The notes beneath the pieces are model-generated. The model saw only the letters and a list, made by a program, of their open reading frames with translations. It did not search any database and was not told where the DNA came from. A stretch of 49,474 nt of DNA from Actinomadura sp. KC216 (GTDB lineage: Bacteria > Actinomycetota > Actinomycetes > Streptosporangiales > Streptosporangiaceae): contig NZ_SMJX01000020.1 of the NCBI RefSeq assembly GCF_004348535.1, forward strand, positions 1-49,474, read 5' to 3'. Every line of letters starts with the position of its first letter. Position 1 is the first letter of the stretch. Shown piece by piece: positions 25,157-33,896 of the stretch. The position numbers and the translations under genes are program-made.

Positions 25157-26236
25157 TCAGAGGTGCAGGCCGTCCTTCTGCGGCAGCTCGCTCGGGCCCG
25201 TCGCGCCCGTCTGGTCGCTGAGGACGACGCGGTGGTGCCAGTACGGCGGCGCGACGCCCTCCTCGCGGAGCGTCCGGTGCAGCCGCTTGAGGAACTCGTG
25301 CTTGATGAGGAACTGGTCGCCGAACTCCGTCGAGCGCAGGATGACGTGGAAGCCGACGGTCGCGTCGTTGAAGTCGTCGAACCGGACCAGGACGCTCGAA
25401 TCCTCGACGCCGCCCTGGACGTCCTGCATCACGTCCTCGCCGACCTCGGTGATCAGCTCCTCCACCCGGTCCAGGTCGACCTCGTAGGCCACCTTCGCGT
25501 AGACCATGATCGACATGTCCTGCGCGGGACGGTGGTAGTTGGTGAGGATCGTGTCGGAGAAGCGCTGGTTCGGGATGACCTCGATGTTGTCCGACAGCGT
25601 CCGGATGGAGGTGTTGCGCCAGTTGATGTCGACGACGTACCCCTCCTGGCCGGTGGCCAGCTTGATGTAGTCGCCGGGCTCGATCGTCTTGGACGCCAGC
25701 ACGTGCACGCCCGCGAACAGGTTCGCCAGGGTGTCCTGCAGCGCGAGCGCGACCGCGAGGCCGCCGACGCCCAGGGCGCCGAGCAGCGGCGAGATCGACA
25801 CGCCGAGGCTCTGCAGCATCACCAGGACGCCGACGCCGATCACCACCACCCGGGCGATGTTGGCGAAGATCGTCACATTGGCGGCGGCGCCGCCCTGCCC
25901 GGTCAGCGCGAACGAGCTGACCGAGTTCGCGATCAGCCGGGCCAGCGCCAGCGACACCATGAAGATCGTCACGGCGACGAGCACCTTGGCGGTCACGTCC
26001 AGCGTGCCGCGCGGCAGGTGCAGCGCCTTCGCCGCGAACCACAGGCCGAGGATCACCGAGACGGGGACGGCGAGGTCCCTGACCAGCCGGGCGGCGAGGT
26101 CGTCCCAGGCCCAGCGGGTGTCGCCCGCCCGCTTGAACAGCCGTCCGGTCAGCAACCGCAGGATGACCGCGATCGCCAGGGCGCCCGCCAGCACGATCGC
26201 GGCGACGATGATCCGCTCCCAGCTCAGGTCGTCCAT
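25157..26236 (-). CDS. MscS-family mechanosensitive ion channel
   Basis: A 359-residue inner-membrane protein. Four to five hydrophobic helices fill residues 8-170. The pore-lining helix and beta-domain junction is LLGALGVGGLAVALALQD followed by TLANLFAGVHVLASK and IEPGDYI, the family signature. The C-terminal half is the soluble beta and alpha-beta cage (DINWRNTSIRTL, VIPNQRFSDTIL). It probably releases solutes during hypo-osmotic shock. The ATG at 26236 starts directly before MDDLSWERIIVAAIVL; the frame extends upstream to 26308 but without a better start. It diverges from the CocE-like gene across about 170 bp. Confidence 0.9.
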   Translation of the reverse strand: MDDLSWERIIVAAIVLAGALAIAVILRLLTGRLFKRAGDTRWAWDDLAARLVRDLAVPVSVILGLWFAAKALHLPRGTLDVTAKVLVAVTIFMVSLALARLIANSVSSFALTGQGGAAANVTIFANIARVVVIGVGVLVMLQSLGVSISPLLGALGVGGLAVALALQDTLANLFAGVHVLASKTIEPGDYIKLATGQEGYVVDINWRNTSIRTLSDNIEVIPNQRFSDTILTNYHRPAQDMSIMVYAKVAYEVDLDRVEELITEVGEDVMQDVQGGVEDSSVLVRFDDFNDATVGFHVILRSTEFGDQFLIKHEFLKRLHRTLREEGVAPPYWHHRVVLSDQTGATGPSELPQKDGLHL

Positions 26237-26408
26237 GACGCGTGCATCTCTCCCTCCGCCCGGCGCCCCGGCCACCCCATGGGCTGCCCGTGACGTCCGA
26301 TTTGCCATGCTTGTGCGTCCCCGATGGTAGTGAAGACCCGCAGCGTGCGAGGCACATCACGGGCTCCCGGGACGGGGAACGCTCCATGGGGCCATTACGA
26401 TCGATCAA

Positions 26409-28052
26409 GTGGTAGGCGTGGGAATGATGCGCCGGCTCGGGGTCACGGCGCTGGGACTGCGGAACGGCCCCCACCGCGTCACGGTCGAGCGCGACCTGGA
26501 GGTCCCGGCCGCCGACGGCGTCACGCTGCTGGCCGACCACTACGCGCCCGCCGACGTGGAACGGGCGCCGACGGTGCTCGTCCGGTCCCCGTACGGGCGG
26601 CGCGGGCCGTTCGGGCTCATGTGCGGGCAGGGGTTCGCCTCGCACGGGTTCCAGGTCGTGGTGCAGAGCGTCCGCGGCGGGTTCGGGTCAGGCGGCGTGT
26701 TCGAGGCGCTGGACGAGCGCGAGGACGGCCTCGCCACCGTCGAGTGGCTGACCTCGCAGCCCTGGTTCGGCGGGACGTTCGCCATGCACGGCCCGAGCTA
26801 CCTCGGCTACGTCCAGTGGGCCGTCGCCGCCGACGCCGGGCCGGAGCTGAAGGCGCTGTCGATGCAGGTCACGGCGTCGACGTTCCGGGACGCCGTGAAC
26901 GTCGGCGGGACGTTCGCGCTGGAGTCGGCGCTCATCTGGGTGGACATGACCGCGCGGATGAAGAGCTCCCTGTCCGGCATCTCCGCCACCGTGCTGTCGC
27001 CGCGCCGCGCCCGCCGCGCCACGCTGTCCGGACGCCCCCTCGCCGAGCTCGACCGGCTCGCCACCGGCGAGCAGCAGCGCTTCTTCCAGGACCTCCTCAT
27101 CAACGGCCCCGACACCCCGTTCTGGGACAAGCGCGACTTCTCCCCGACCGTGTCGCAGGTCACGGCCCCGGTGAACCTGACGGGCGGCTGGTACGACATC
27201 TTCCTGCCCTGGCAGATCAAGGACTACGCGGCGCTGCGCGCCGCCGGGCGCCGCCCCTACCTGACGATCGGCCCGTGGTTCCATTCCGACCAGCGGATGA
27301 TGCGCGGCTCGATCGGCGAGTCGATCGCCTGGTTCCGCGCGCACCTGCTGGACGACCCGTCGCAGCTGCGGGAGCAGCCCGTCCGGCTCTACATCACGGG
27401 CGCGGACGAGTGGCGCGAGTTCCCCGACTGGCCCGTCCCCGGCATGCGAGAGGAGCGCTGGCACCTGCAGCCCGGCGGCGCCCTCTCCCCCGGCGAGCCG
27501 CCCGAGTCGGAGCCGGACACCTACCGCTACGACCCGGACCACCCGACCCCGTTCCTCGGCGGCCCGACCATGCTCGGCGAGACCCACCCGTCGACCGACC
27601 AGAAGCGGCTGGAACGGCGCCGGGACGTCCTGACCTACACCTCCGAGGTCCTCGACGACGATCTGGAGATCATCGGGCCGGTCACCGCCGACCTGCACAT
27701 CCGGTCGAACCGGGAGCACACCGACTTCGTCGTCCGGCTGTGCGACGTCACCCCGGACGGCGCGTCGCTGAACCTGTGCGAGGGGATGCGGCGGCTCGTC
27801 CCCGGCACCCCGGAGCCCGGCGAGGACGGCGTCCGGCACGTCGCCATCGAGCTGTGGCCCGCCGGTCACCGGTTCCGCGCCGGGCACCGGATCCGCGTGC
27901 AGGTCGCGTCCGGTGCCTACCCGCGCGTCGCCCGCAACCCCGGCACGGGCGCCCCCATCGGCACCGCCACCGAGATGCTCACCGCCGACCAGGAGATCTT
28001 CCACTCCCCCGCGCACCCGTCCACCATCAACCTCCCGGTCGTCGGGAGCTAG
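26409..28052 (+). CDS. CocE/NonD family (X-Pro dipeptidyl-peptidase S15-like) hydrolase
   Basis: A 547-residue serine hydrolase. Residues 30-330 hold an alpha/beta hydrolase fold with the RSPYGRR strand, QSVRGGFGSGG oxyanion region, and the nucleophile elbow HGPSYLGYVQW. The helical cap follows, with FHSDQ as the likely catalytic histidine region. Residues about 350-547 are the jelly-roll domain ending in the usual HPSTINLPV. Family members cleave esters or acyl-amino-acid bonds, as in cocaine esterase and acylases. The start could be GTG 26409 or a few codons later (ATG 26424). Its stop overlaps the stop of the convergent peroxiredoxin gene by 4 bp. Confidence 0.9.
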   Translation: MVGVGMMRRLGVTALGLRNGPHRVTVERDLEVPAADGVTLLADHYAPADVERAPTVLVRSPYGRRGPFGLMCGQGFASHGFQVVVQSVRGGFGSGGVFEALDEREDGLATVEWLTSQPWFGGTFAMHGPSYLGYVQWAVAADAGPELKALSMQVTASTFRDAVNVGGTFALESALIWVDMTARMKSSLSGISATVLSPRRARRATLSGRPLAELDRLATGEQQRFFQDLLINGPDTPFWDKRDFSPTVSQVTAPVNLTGGWYDIFLPWQIKDYAALRAAGRRPYLTIGPWFHSDQRMMRGSIGESIAWFRAHLLDDPSQLREQPVRLYITGADEWREFPDWPVPGMREERWHLQPGGALSPGEPPESEPDTYRYDPDHPTPFLGGPTMLGETHPSTDQKRLERRRDVLTYTSEVLDDDLEIIGPVTADLHIRSNREHTDFVVRLCDVTPDGASLNLCEGMRRLVPGTPEPGEDGVRHVAIELWPAGHRFRAGHRIRVQVASGAYPRVARNPGTGAPIGTATEMLTADQEIFHSPAHPSTINLPVVGS

Positions 28053-28504
28053 GACGCCCGCTTCCGCAGGACCTCCAGGGCCTTGTCGGCGTGGGCGTTC
28101 ATGCGGATCTCGCTCTTGATCACGGCGAGGACGCGGCGGTCGGTGCCGATGACGAAGGTCTGGCGCCTGGTCGGCATCAGCGCGATGCCGCGCTTGACGC
28201 CGAAGCGGGCGCGGACGTCGCCGGACGGGTCGGACAGCAGCGGGTAGCCGAAGGAGTGCTTGTCGGCGAACTCCTTCTGCTTGGCGACCGGGTCGGCGCT
28301 GATGCCGACCGGGTGGGCGCCGACGGCGGCGAGCTCGGCGACCAGGTCGCGGAAATGGCACGCCTCGGCGGTGCAGCCCGGGGTCATCGCGGCCGGGTAG
28401 AAGAACAGGACGACCGGGCCCTGCTCCAGCAGCCCGGTCAGCGTGCGCGGTTCGCCCGTCTCGTCGGGCAGCTGGAAGTCGTCGACGAAGTCACCGGCGT
28501 TCAT
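28049..28504 (-). CDS. bcp: Bcp/PrxQ-type thioredoxin-dependent peroxiredoxin
   Basis: A 151-residue cytoplasmic peroxiredoxin. The peroxidatic site is AAMTPGCTAEACHF, with peroxidatic and resolving cysteines five residues apart, as in atypical 2-Cys PrxQ. GVKRGIALMPTRRQTFVI is the conserved C-terminal part. It reduces hydrogen peroxide and organic hydroperoxides with thioredoxin. ATG 28504 (MNAGDFVDDFQLPDETG) is the typical family start. It is followed on the same strand, upstream by 10 bp, by the GGCT-like gene, so the two may be co-transcribed. Confidence 0.9.
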   Translation of the reverse strand: MNAGDFVDDFQLPDETGEPRTLTGLLEQGPVVLFFYPAAMTPGCTAEACHFRDLVAELAAVGAHPVGISADPVAKQKEFADKHSFGYPLLSDPSGDVRARFGVKRGIALMPTRRQTFVIGTDRRVLAVIKSEIRMNAHADKALEVLRKRAS

Positions 28505-28514
28505 AGGCCCGAAC

Positions 28515-29132
28515 CTAGCCGAGAAGGGCGGAGATGTCGGTGGACGTCCAGGTTCCGCGGGCGCCGGGGCGGGCGGCCAGGTAGGCGCCCGCGCGTCCGG
28601 CGGACCAGCCGTGCGCCTCGCGCAGGCCATGGCCCAGCATCGTGAGGTAGGCGGCGGTCGGCGCGTTCGGCGGGTGCGGGCCGGAGGAGGTGAACGTGAG
28701 CATGGGGTGCCCGTCGCGCTCCCCGACCTTCAGGACGGTCTCGTACCGCCCCGGGCCGAGGCGCTGGCGGCCCCGGGCGACGGCCTCGGACAGGTCGTGG
28801 TCGGCGCCGACGTCCCGGCGCATCTCCTGGGACAGGACGTCGCAGAACTGGCGCCGGGTGAGCAGGTACGCGCGGGCGGCGGCGCGGCCGGGCAGGCCGG
28901 GGTCGTAGAACGCCATCCCGCCGCCCCAGACCAGGGACGTGTACCCGAAGTAGATCCCGCCCGGCACCGTCACGGGCGCGTCGGCGCGGGCGGGGCGCGG
29001 GTCGCGGCAGCCGGTGTAGTGCCGGTTCCCGCCCGCCGGACGGCCGCCGGACAGGTAGCAGCGGAACCTCTCCCGGAAGAGGTTCGATCCGTACGCCACG
29101 TACCAGAGCGGCTCGTCATCCATCTGATCCAT
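28515..29132 (-). CDS. Gamma-glutamylcyclotransferase-like (GGCT/AIG2 fold) protein
   Basis: A 205-residue protein opening with LWYVAYGSNL, the P-loop-like signature of the gamma-glutamylcyclotransferase fold. The acidic catalytic residue expected near the middle is not clear in the segment around RRQFCDVLSQEM, so activity is uncertain. In databases such proteins are sometimes named histone deacetylase by error. Start ATG 29132 follows GGGGAGATA. It lies 10 bp upstream of the peroxiredoxin gene, a pairing consistent with thiol or glutathione-like metabolism, although actinomycetes mainly use mycothiol. Confidence 0.75.
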   Translation of the reverse strand: MDQMDDEPLWYVAYGSNLFRERFRCYLSGGRPAGGNRHYTGCRDPRPARADAPVTVPGGIYFGYTSLVWGGGMAFYDPGLPGRAAARAYLLTRRQFCDVLSQEMRRDVGADHDLSEAVARGRQRLGPGRYETVLKVGERDGHPMLTFTSSGPHPPNAPTAAYLTMLGHGLREAHGWSAGRAGAYLAARPGARGTWTSTDISALLG

Positions 29133-29290
29133 TATCTCCCCTGGTGGGCGGCGGTGCGGTGGGCCGGACGCGGCGGGAGATCCGATTCGCGAGGTTTGAC
29201 GGGAGCTGCGGCCGGATAGGAGACTAGCCAAGCAGGTGTCTACGACGCAGATACCTCCGTGCTTCCCCTGTGATGTCCCGGAGGATCCGT

Positions 29291-30559
29291 ATGCACCGCG
29301 CGCTGAACATCGCTCTCGTGTCCGCCTCCGACCTTGACGGCGAACACCTCGAGTCCGTCCATGTCCGGGATCTCGCCCGTTCGCTGACCCGTCCGCTGTC
29401 CGCCGACGGGAAACCGAACCAGGTCACCGTGTACGCCCGCCGGCAGGACACCTCCGCCCGCGCCCGGGTCCGGCTCGCGCCGGGCGCCGCGCTCGTCCAT
29501 CTGGACGCCGGGCCGGCCCGCCCGCTCTCCGACGACGAGCTGCTGAAGCACGTCCGCGACTTCGCCGACGGGCTGCGCCGCCGCTGGTCCGGGGCCGGGC
29601 GCCCCGACATCGTGCACGCGCACGGCTGGATCGGTGGGCTCGCCGCCTGCGCCGTCGCCCGCGAGCTCGGCATCCCCTTCGCGCAGAGCTACCACGGCGT
29701 GGCCGCAACCGAGCGCCGCGCGGGGATCCGGGTGCACCCGCACCGCGACCGGCTGGAGAAGGCCATCGCGCGGGACGCCGACGTCGTGCTCGCCGGGCAT
29801 GCCGAGGAGGCGGGCGCGCTCGTCCGGATGGGCGTGCCGCGACCGAGCGTCGCCGTCGTCCCCTACGGCGTCGACGGCGACCAGTTCGCGCAGGTCGGGC
29901 CCGCGATGCCGCGCGGCGACCGGCGCCGGCTGGTGATGATCTGCGGCGATCTGGAGGCCGGGGACGTCGCGACCGCGCTGCGCGCGCTGGTGCACGTCCC
30001 GAACGCCGAGCTGGCCGTCGCGGGCGGCCCGGTCCGCGAGGAGCTGGAGAACGACCCCGTCGTGCACCGGCTGGTGCTGCTCGCGAAGGAGCTGCACGTC
30101 AACGACCGGGTGATCTTCCTCGGGCGGCTGCCCCGCAAGGCGCTGCCGAAGCTGCTGCGGACGGCGAGCCTCGCGCTCTGCCTGACCCCGCACCAGCCGT
30201 GCCCGTCGGTGCCGCTGGAGGCGATGGCCTGCGGCGTCCCCGTCGTCGCGACCCCCGCGGGCGGGAACGCCGATGAGGTCCTCGACCACATCACCGGCGT
30301 GCACGTCCCGGCGGGGCGGCCCGTGGTGATCGGGCGCACCATCCGGCACCTGCTCACCGAGGAGACCACCCTCCACGGCTACTCGATCGCCGCCGCCGAC
30401 CGCGCCCGCTCCCGGTACTCGCTGGAGCGGATCGCCGCCGAGACGCTCCGCGCGTACCAGCGCGTCCTGCCCGCCGAGCCGGAGCCCGAGGCGGACGCGG
30501 AGGCGGCCGAGGACGAGGCGGAGCACGACACCGACCGGACCCCCGCCCTGGCCGGCTGA
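29291..30559 (+). CDS. GT4-family (GT-B fold) glycosyltransferase
   Basis: A 422-residue cytoplasmic or membrane-associated enzyme. The N-terminal Rossmann half includes NIALVSASD and [12 protein letters not shown]; the C-terminal half has [26 protein letters not shown] and the donor-binding EX7E-type segment [16 protein letters not shown]. Retaining GT4 enzymes transfer sugars from nucleotide donors to lipids or other acceptors, such as D-inositol-3-phosphate in mycothiol synthesis; the acceptor is unknown here. The ATG at 29291 is chosen because GGAGG lies 6 bases upstream, rather than the GTG at 29270. An acidic C-terminal tail ([16 protein letters not shown]) is unusual. Confidence 0.9.
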   Translation: MHRALNIALVSASDLDGEHLESVHVRDLARSLTRPLSADGKPNQVTVYARRQDTSARARVRLAPGAALVHLDAGPARPLSDDELLKHVRDFADGLRRRWSGAGRPDIVHAHGWIGGLAACAVARELGIPFAQSYHGVAATERRAGIRVHPHRDRLEKAIARDADVVLAGHAEEAGALVRMGVPRPSVAVVPYGVDGDQFAQVGPAMPRGDRRRLVMICGDLEAGDVATALRALVHVPNAELAVAGGPVREELENDPVVHRLVLLAKELHVNDRVIFLGRLPRKALPKLLRTASLALCLTPHQPCPSVPLEAMACGVPVVATPAGGNADEVLDHITGVHVPAGRPVVIGRTIRHLLTEETTLHGYSIAAADRARSRYSLERIAAETLRAYQRVLPAEPEPEADAEAAEDEAEHDTDRTPALAG

Positions 30560-30585
30560 CGCACCGTCCGCCCGGCACACGCTGC

Positions 30586-30617
30586 GGGCCCCGGATCCCT
30601 CCCCGGATCCGGGGCCC
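30586..30617. terminator. Perfect 13-bp stem-loop terminator
   Basis: GGGCCCCGGATCC, a 6-base loop, then GGATCCGGGGCCC, 26 bp after the glycosyltransferase stop. No U-tract follows, as is usual in actinomycetes. Confidence 0.8.
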
Positions 30618-30696
30618 GTTCACGTGCGGGTCCCCTGACCCGCCCGGTCATCCCTGGTCGGCTGGGATACTGGCTGGTGACCGGAAGGGGCTTTTC

Positions 30697-33663
30697 GTGC
30701 TGATCGGCAGGGCGGCCGAGCTCGCGGAGCTGAGGGCGGCGCTGGCGCGTGCCGCCGGGCACGGCGCCGCGGCGGTGCTGGTCAGCGGTGACGCGGGCGT
30801 CGGGAAGACGCACCTGGTGTCCGCGCTGGTCCGCGCCGCCCGCGACGACGGCTTCGCCGTGCTCGTCGGGCAGTGCGCCGAGCTGGGCGAGAGCGTGCCG
30901 TACCTGCCGCTCGCGGACGCCCTCTGGACCGCCGCGCACGCCGGGGCCCCCGAGTCGGACGCGGTCCGCGCCGCGCTCGACGCCCGCCCGGTGCTCGGCC
31001 GGCTGCTGCCCGACAGCGGCGCCGAGCCGGGCTCCGTCACGGAACTCGGGCAGCAGCAGCTGTTCGGGGCGGCGCTCGGGCTGCTCGGCGAGCTGGGTCA
31101 GGAGCGGCCCGTCCTGCTCGTCCTGGAGGACCTGCACTGGGCCGACCGGTCGACCCGGCATCTGCTGACGTTCCTCTGCCGCGTCCTGCAGCGCGAGCGG
31201 GTGTGCCTGGTCGGCACGTACCGGTCGGACGACCTGCACCGGCGGCATCCGCTGCGGCCGGTGGTGGCGGAGCTGCTGCGGCTGCCGAACGTGACCGGCG
31301 TCGAGGTCGCCCCGTTCGGGCCGGGCGAGACCGCGGAGTACCTCGCCGAGCTGTCCCGCGGGGGCGCGCCGGTCACGGCGGAGGCCGTCGAGCGGGTGCA
31401 CCGCCGGTCGGAGGGGAACCCGTTCTACGCCGCCGAGCTTTACTCCGCCGGGCTCGACGCCCCCTGCGGCGAGCCGGAGGGGCTGCCGTCCGGGCTCGCC
31501 GACCTGCTGCTGTCGCGGATGGAGCGGCTGTCGGACGCCGGGCAGCGCGTCGTGCGGGTCGCGGCGGTCGCCGGGCGCCGCATCGACGACGAGCTGGCCC
31601 GCCGCGTGTCCGGGCTGGACGAGGCGGCCGTCGGCGAGGCGCTCCGCGAGGTCGTGTCGCACCAGCTGCTCGTCCCGTCCGGGACCGGGTACACCTTCCG
31701 GCACGCGCTGCTGCGCGAGGCCGTCTACGCCGACCTGCTGCCGGGCGAGCGGACCCGGCTGCACGCCGACTTCGCGCGGCTCCTCGCCGAGCTCCCCGCC
31801 GGGACCCGCGGGTCGGCGGCGGAGCTGGCGCACCACAGCCTCGCCGCGCACGACCTGCCCGCCGCGTTCGCCGCGTCCGTCCGGGCGGGCCGGGAGGCGG
31901 GCCGGCTCGGCGCCCCCGACGAGGCGTTCGAGCACTACGAGCGGGCGCTGGAGCTGTGGGACGCCGTCCCCGATCCGGAGGGGGAGGCGGGGGTCACCCG
32001 GGCCCGGCTGTCGCTGACGGCCGCGAAGGAGTCGGCCCGGGCCGGGGAGCCGCGCCGCGCCGTGCACCGGCTCCGCCGCCTGCTGGCCGTCGCCGACCCG
32101 GCGGACCTGCGCCTCGGCTCCGAGATCCGCGAGCATCTGGCGACCTATCTCGGCGACATCGACCAGGACGAGGAGTCGCAGGCGACCGCGCGGGAGGCGG
32201 TGGCGATGCTCGCGGGCGACCCGGCGGCGCCCGAGCGGGCCTGGGCGCTCGCCACCTACGCCCGGTCGCTGCTCTACCGGGACCCGGACGGCGAGATGCC
32301 GGAGTTCGCGGAGAAGGCCGTCGCGGAGGCCCGCGCCGCCGGGACCCCGGGCGCCGAGGCGGCGCTGCTGGTCACGCTGGGGCTGTGGCGGGAGTCGCGG
32401 GAGGCCGACTCGGGGGTGGCGGAGGTGTTCGCGCGGGCCCGTGACCTGGCCGACGCGGCGGGCGACAGCCCGCAGGCGGCGGTGCGCGCCCGGTACCACC
32501 ACGCCCGGACGATGTTCGACCGCGGCGACCTCGCGGGCGCGGCGCGCGCCGCCGACGCGGGCGTCCGGTTCGTGCTGGACAAGGGCCTGCGGTGGAGCAC
32601 GTACGGCATCATCATGCGGTCCCTGCGGTACCTGATCCACTACACGACCGGGGACTGGGCGGCGGCGCGGCGGCTCTCCGACGAGTTCGCCGTCCAGGTC
32701 GTCCGGCCGGCGGAGGCGCAGATCTCCGCGTACGCGCTGTTCGTCGAGGTCGCGCAGGGCGCCCCGCGCGCGGACGAGCGGCTGCGGTGGATTGGGCCGC
32801 TGTGGGGCGAGGACCTGTTCCTCAACTACCTCGCCCGGGGTCTCGCGGCCGAGCACGCCCTGTGGCGCGGCGACCCGGACACGGCGGTCGAGCACATCGC
32901 GAACATCCTCGGCACCGCCTACGCCGAGGGCGACGGCACGATCCGCCTCGCGGCGACCGGGCTGTGGGCCCATGCCGAGATCGCGTCCCGCGCCCGCGCC
33001 GCCGGCGACGCGGAGGCGGTGCGGGCGGCGGCCGAGGCGGCCGACGACCTGCTGAACCGGGCCAGGACGGTGTCCAAGACCACCACCGACGGGCTCCCCC
33101 GCGCCTGGCTCGGGCTCGAAGGGCACGCGTGGCTCGCCCGCGCGGAGGCCGAGCGGCGCCGCGTGGACGGCGTCCACGACGTGGACCTGTGGCGGAAGGC
33201 CACCGACCTGTTCACCTACGGCGACCCGGACGGCGGGTTCGTCTACGAGGTGGCGCGGTCGCGGTGGCGGCTGGCCGAGGCGCTCGCCGAGAACGGCGAC
33301 CGCGACGCGGCCGCGGCGGAGTGGCGGGCCGCGGTCGCGACCGCCGGGCGGCTCGGCGCGGAGCCGCTGCTGGCCGCGCTGCGCGACCTCGGGTCCCGCG
33401 CCCGGCTCGGCTCCCCCGGCGGGGCGCCGGTTTCCGGCTCGTCCGGCTCGTCGGGCTCGTCCGGGCCGCTCGGCGCGCTGACCGGGCGTGAGCGCGAGGT
33501 CCTGAAGCTGGTCGCGGAGGGGCTCGGCAACCGGGAGATCGCGGCGCGGCTGTTCATCTCACCGAAGACGGCGAGCGTCCACGTCTCCAACATCCTCGCG
33601 AAGCTGAACGTCGCGAGCCGCACCCAGGCCGCCGCCATCGCGCACCGCGAAGGGCTCCGCTGA
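30697..33663 (+). CDS. LAL-type LuxR-family transcriptional regulator
   Basis: A 988-residue regulator. The N-terminal AAA/STAND ATPase starts at [15 protein letters not shown], with Walker [13 protein letters not shown] and Walker [13 protein letters not shown] long TPR-like helical middle follows. The C-terminal 65 residues are a LuxR HTH ([16 protein letters not shown], then [21 protein letters not shown]), preceded by a Ser/Gly linker of [11 protein letters not shown] type. Such regulators often control secondary metabolite or sugar-uptake genes in response to a small ligand. It ends 233 bp before the lanthipeptide synthetase gene on the same strand, so a role in that locus is plausible but not shown. 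GTG 30697 is the start. Confidence 0.9.
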   Translation: MLIGRAAELAELRAALARAAGHGAAAVLVSGDAGVGKTHLVSALVRAARDDGFAVLVGQCAELGESVPYLPLADALWTAAHAGAPESDAVRAALDARPVLGRLLPDSGAEPGSVTELGQQQLFGAALGLLGELGQERPVLLVLEDLHWADRSTRHLLTFLCRVLQRERVCLVGTYRSDDLHRRHPLRPVVAELLRLPNVTGVEVAPFGPGETAEYLAELSRGGAPVTAEAVERVHRRSEGNPFYAAELYSAGLDAPCGEPEGLPSGLADLLLSRMERLSDAGQRVVRVAAVAGRRIDDELARRVSGLDEAAVGEALREVVSHQLLVPSGTGYTFRHALLREAVYADLLPGERTRLHADFARLLAELPAGTRGSAAELAHHSLAAHDLPAAFAASVRAGREAGRLGAPDEAFEHYERALELWDAVPDPEGEAGVTRARLSLTAAKESARAGEPRRAVHRLRRLLAVADPADLRLGSEIREHLATYLGDIDQDEESQATAREAVAMLAGDPAAPERAWALATYARSLLYRDPDGEMPEFAEKAVAEARAAGTPGAEAALLVTLGLWRESREADSGVAEVFARARDLADAAGDSPQAAVRARYHHARTMFDRGDLAGAARAADAGVRFVLDKGLRWSTYGIIMRSLRYLIHYTTGDWAAARRLSDEFAVQVVRPAEAQISAYALFVEVAQGAPRADERLRWIGPLWGEDLFLNYLARGLAAEHALWRGDPDTAVEHIANILGTAYAEGDGTIRLAATGLWAHAEIASRARAAGDAEAVRAAAEAADDLLNRARTVSKTTTDGLPRAWLGLEGHAWLARAEAERRRVDGVHDVDLWRKATDLFTYGDPDGGFVYEVARSRWRLAEALAENGDRDAAAAEWRAAVATAGRLGAEPLLAALRDLGSRARLGSPGGAPVSGSSGSSGSSGPLGALTGREREVLKLVAEGLGNREIAARLFISPKTASVHVSNILAKLNVASRTQAAAIAHREGLR

Positions 33664-33896
33664 CCGCCGTCGCCCGCCTTTCCGTCTCCCCCTCTCGCCT
33701 CCCCTCACCGTCTCTCTCCGTGATCTCCCCCTGTCAGCGGCCGGTCACGCACCGGTACGGTGACGGGCACACGCGGCGGACGGTAGTTCTTCACACGCCA
33801 TTCGTTATTCCCGGTACTGGCCTATACCGGTCCGAACTGCGACGCTTTCTCCTGTGAGCGCCAAAACGGGCCGGCGCGCGAGGAGGGAATACCGCA
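33664..33896 (+). promoter_or_regulatory. Upstream region of the lanthipeptide operon
   Basis: This 233-bp gap carries CCGGTA-N8-TACCGG (about 33814-33833), an inverted repeat, and a related CACCGGTACGGTG element (33750-33762). An AGGAGGGA ribosome site precedes the GTG at 33897. It is the likely promoter for the synthetase-precursor transcript; no -10/-35 pair is assigned with confidence. Confidence 0.45.

Noticed and set aside
25157..26293. Long plus-strand frame opposite the mechanosensitive channel gene
   Set aside because: Val/Arg/Asp-rich antisense reading; the minus strand shows the MscS signature and membrane helices.
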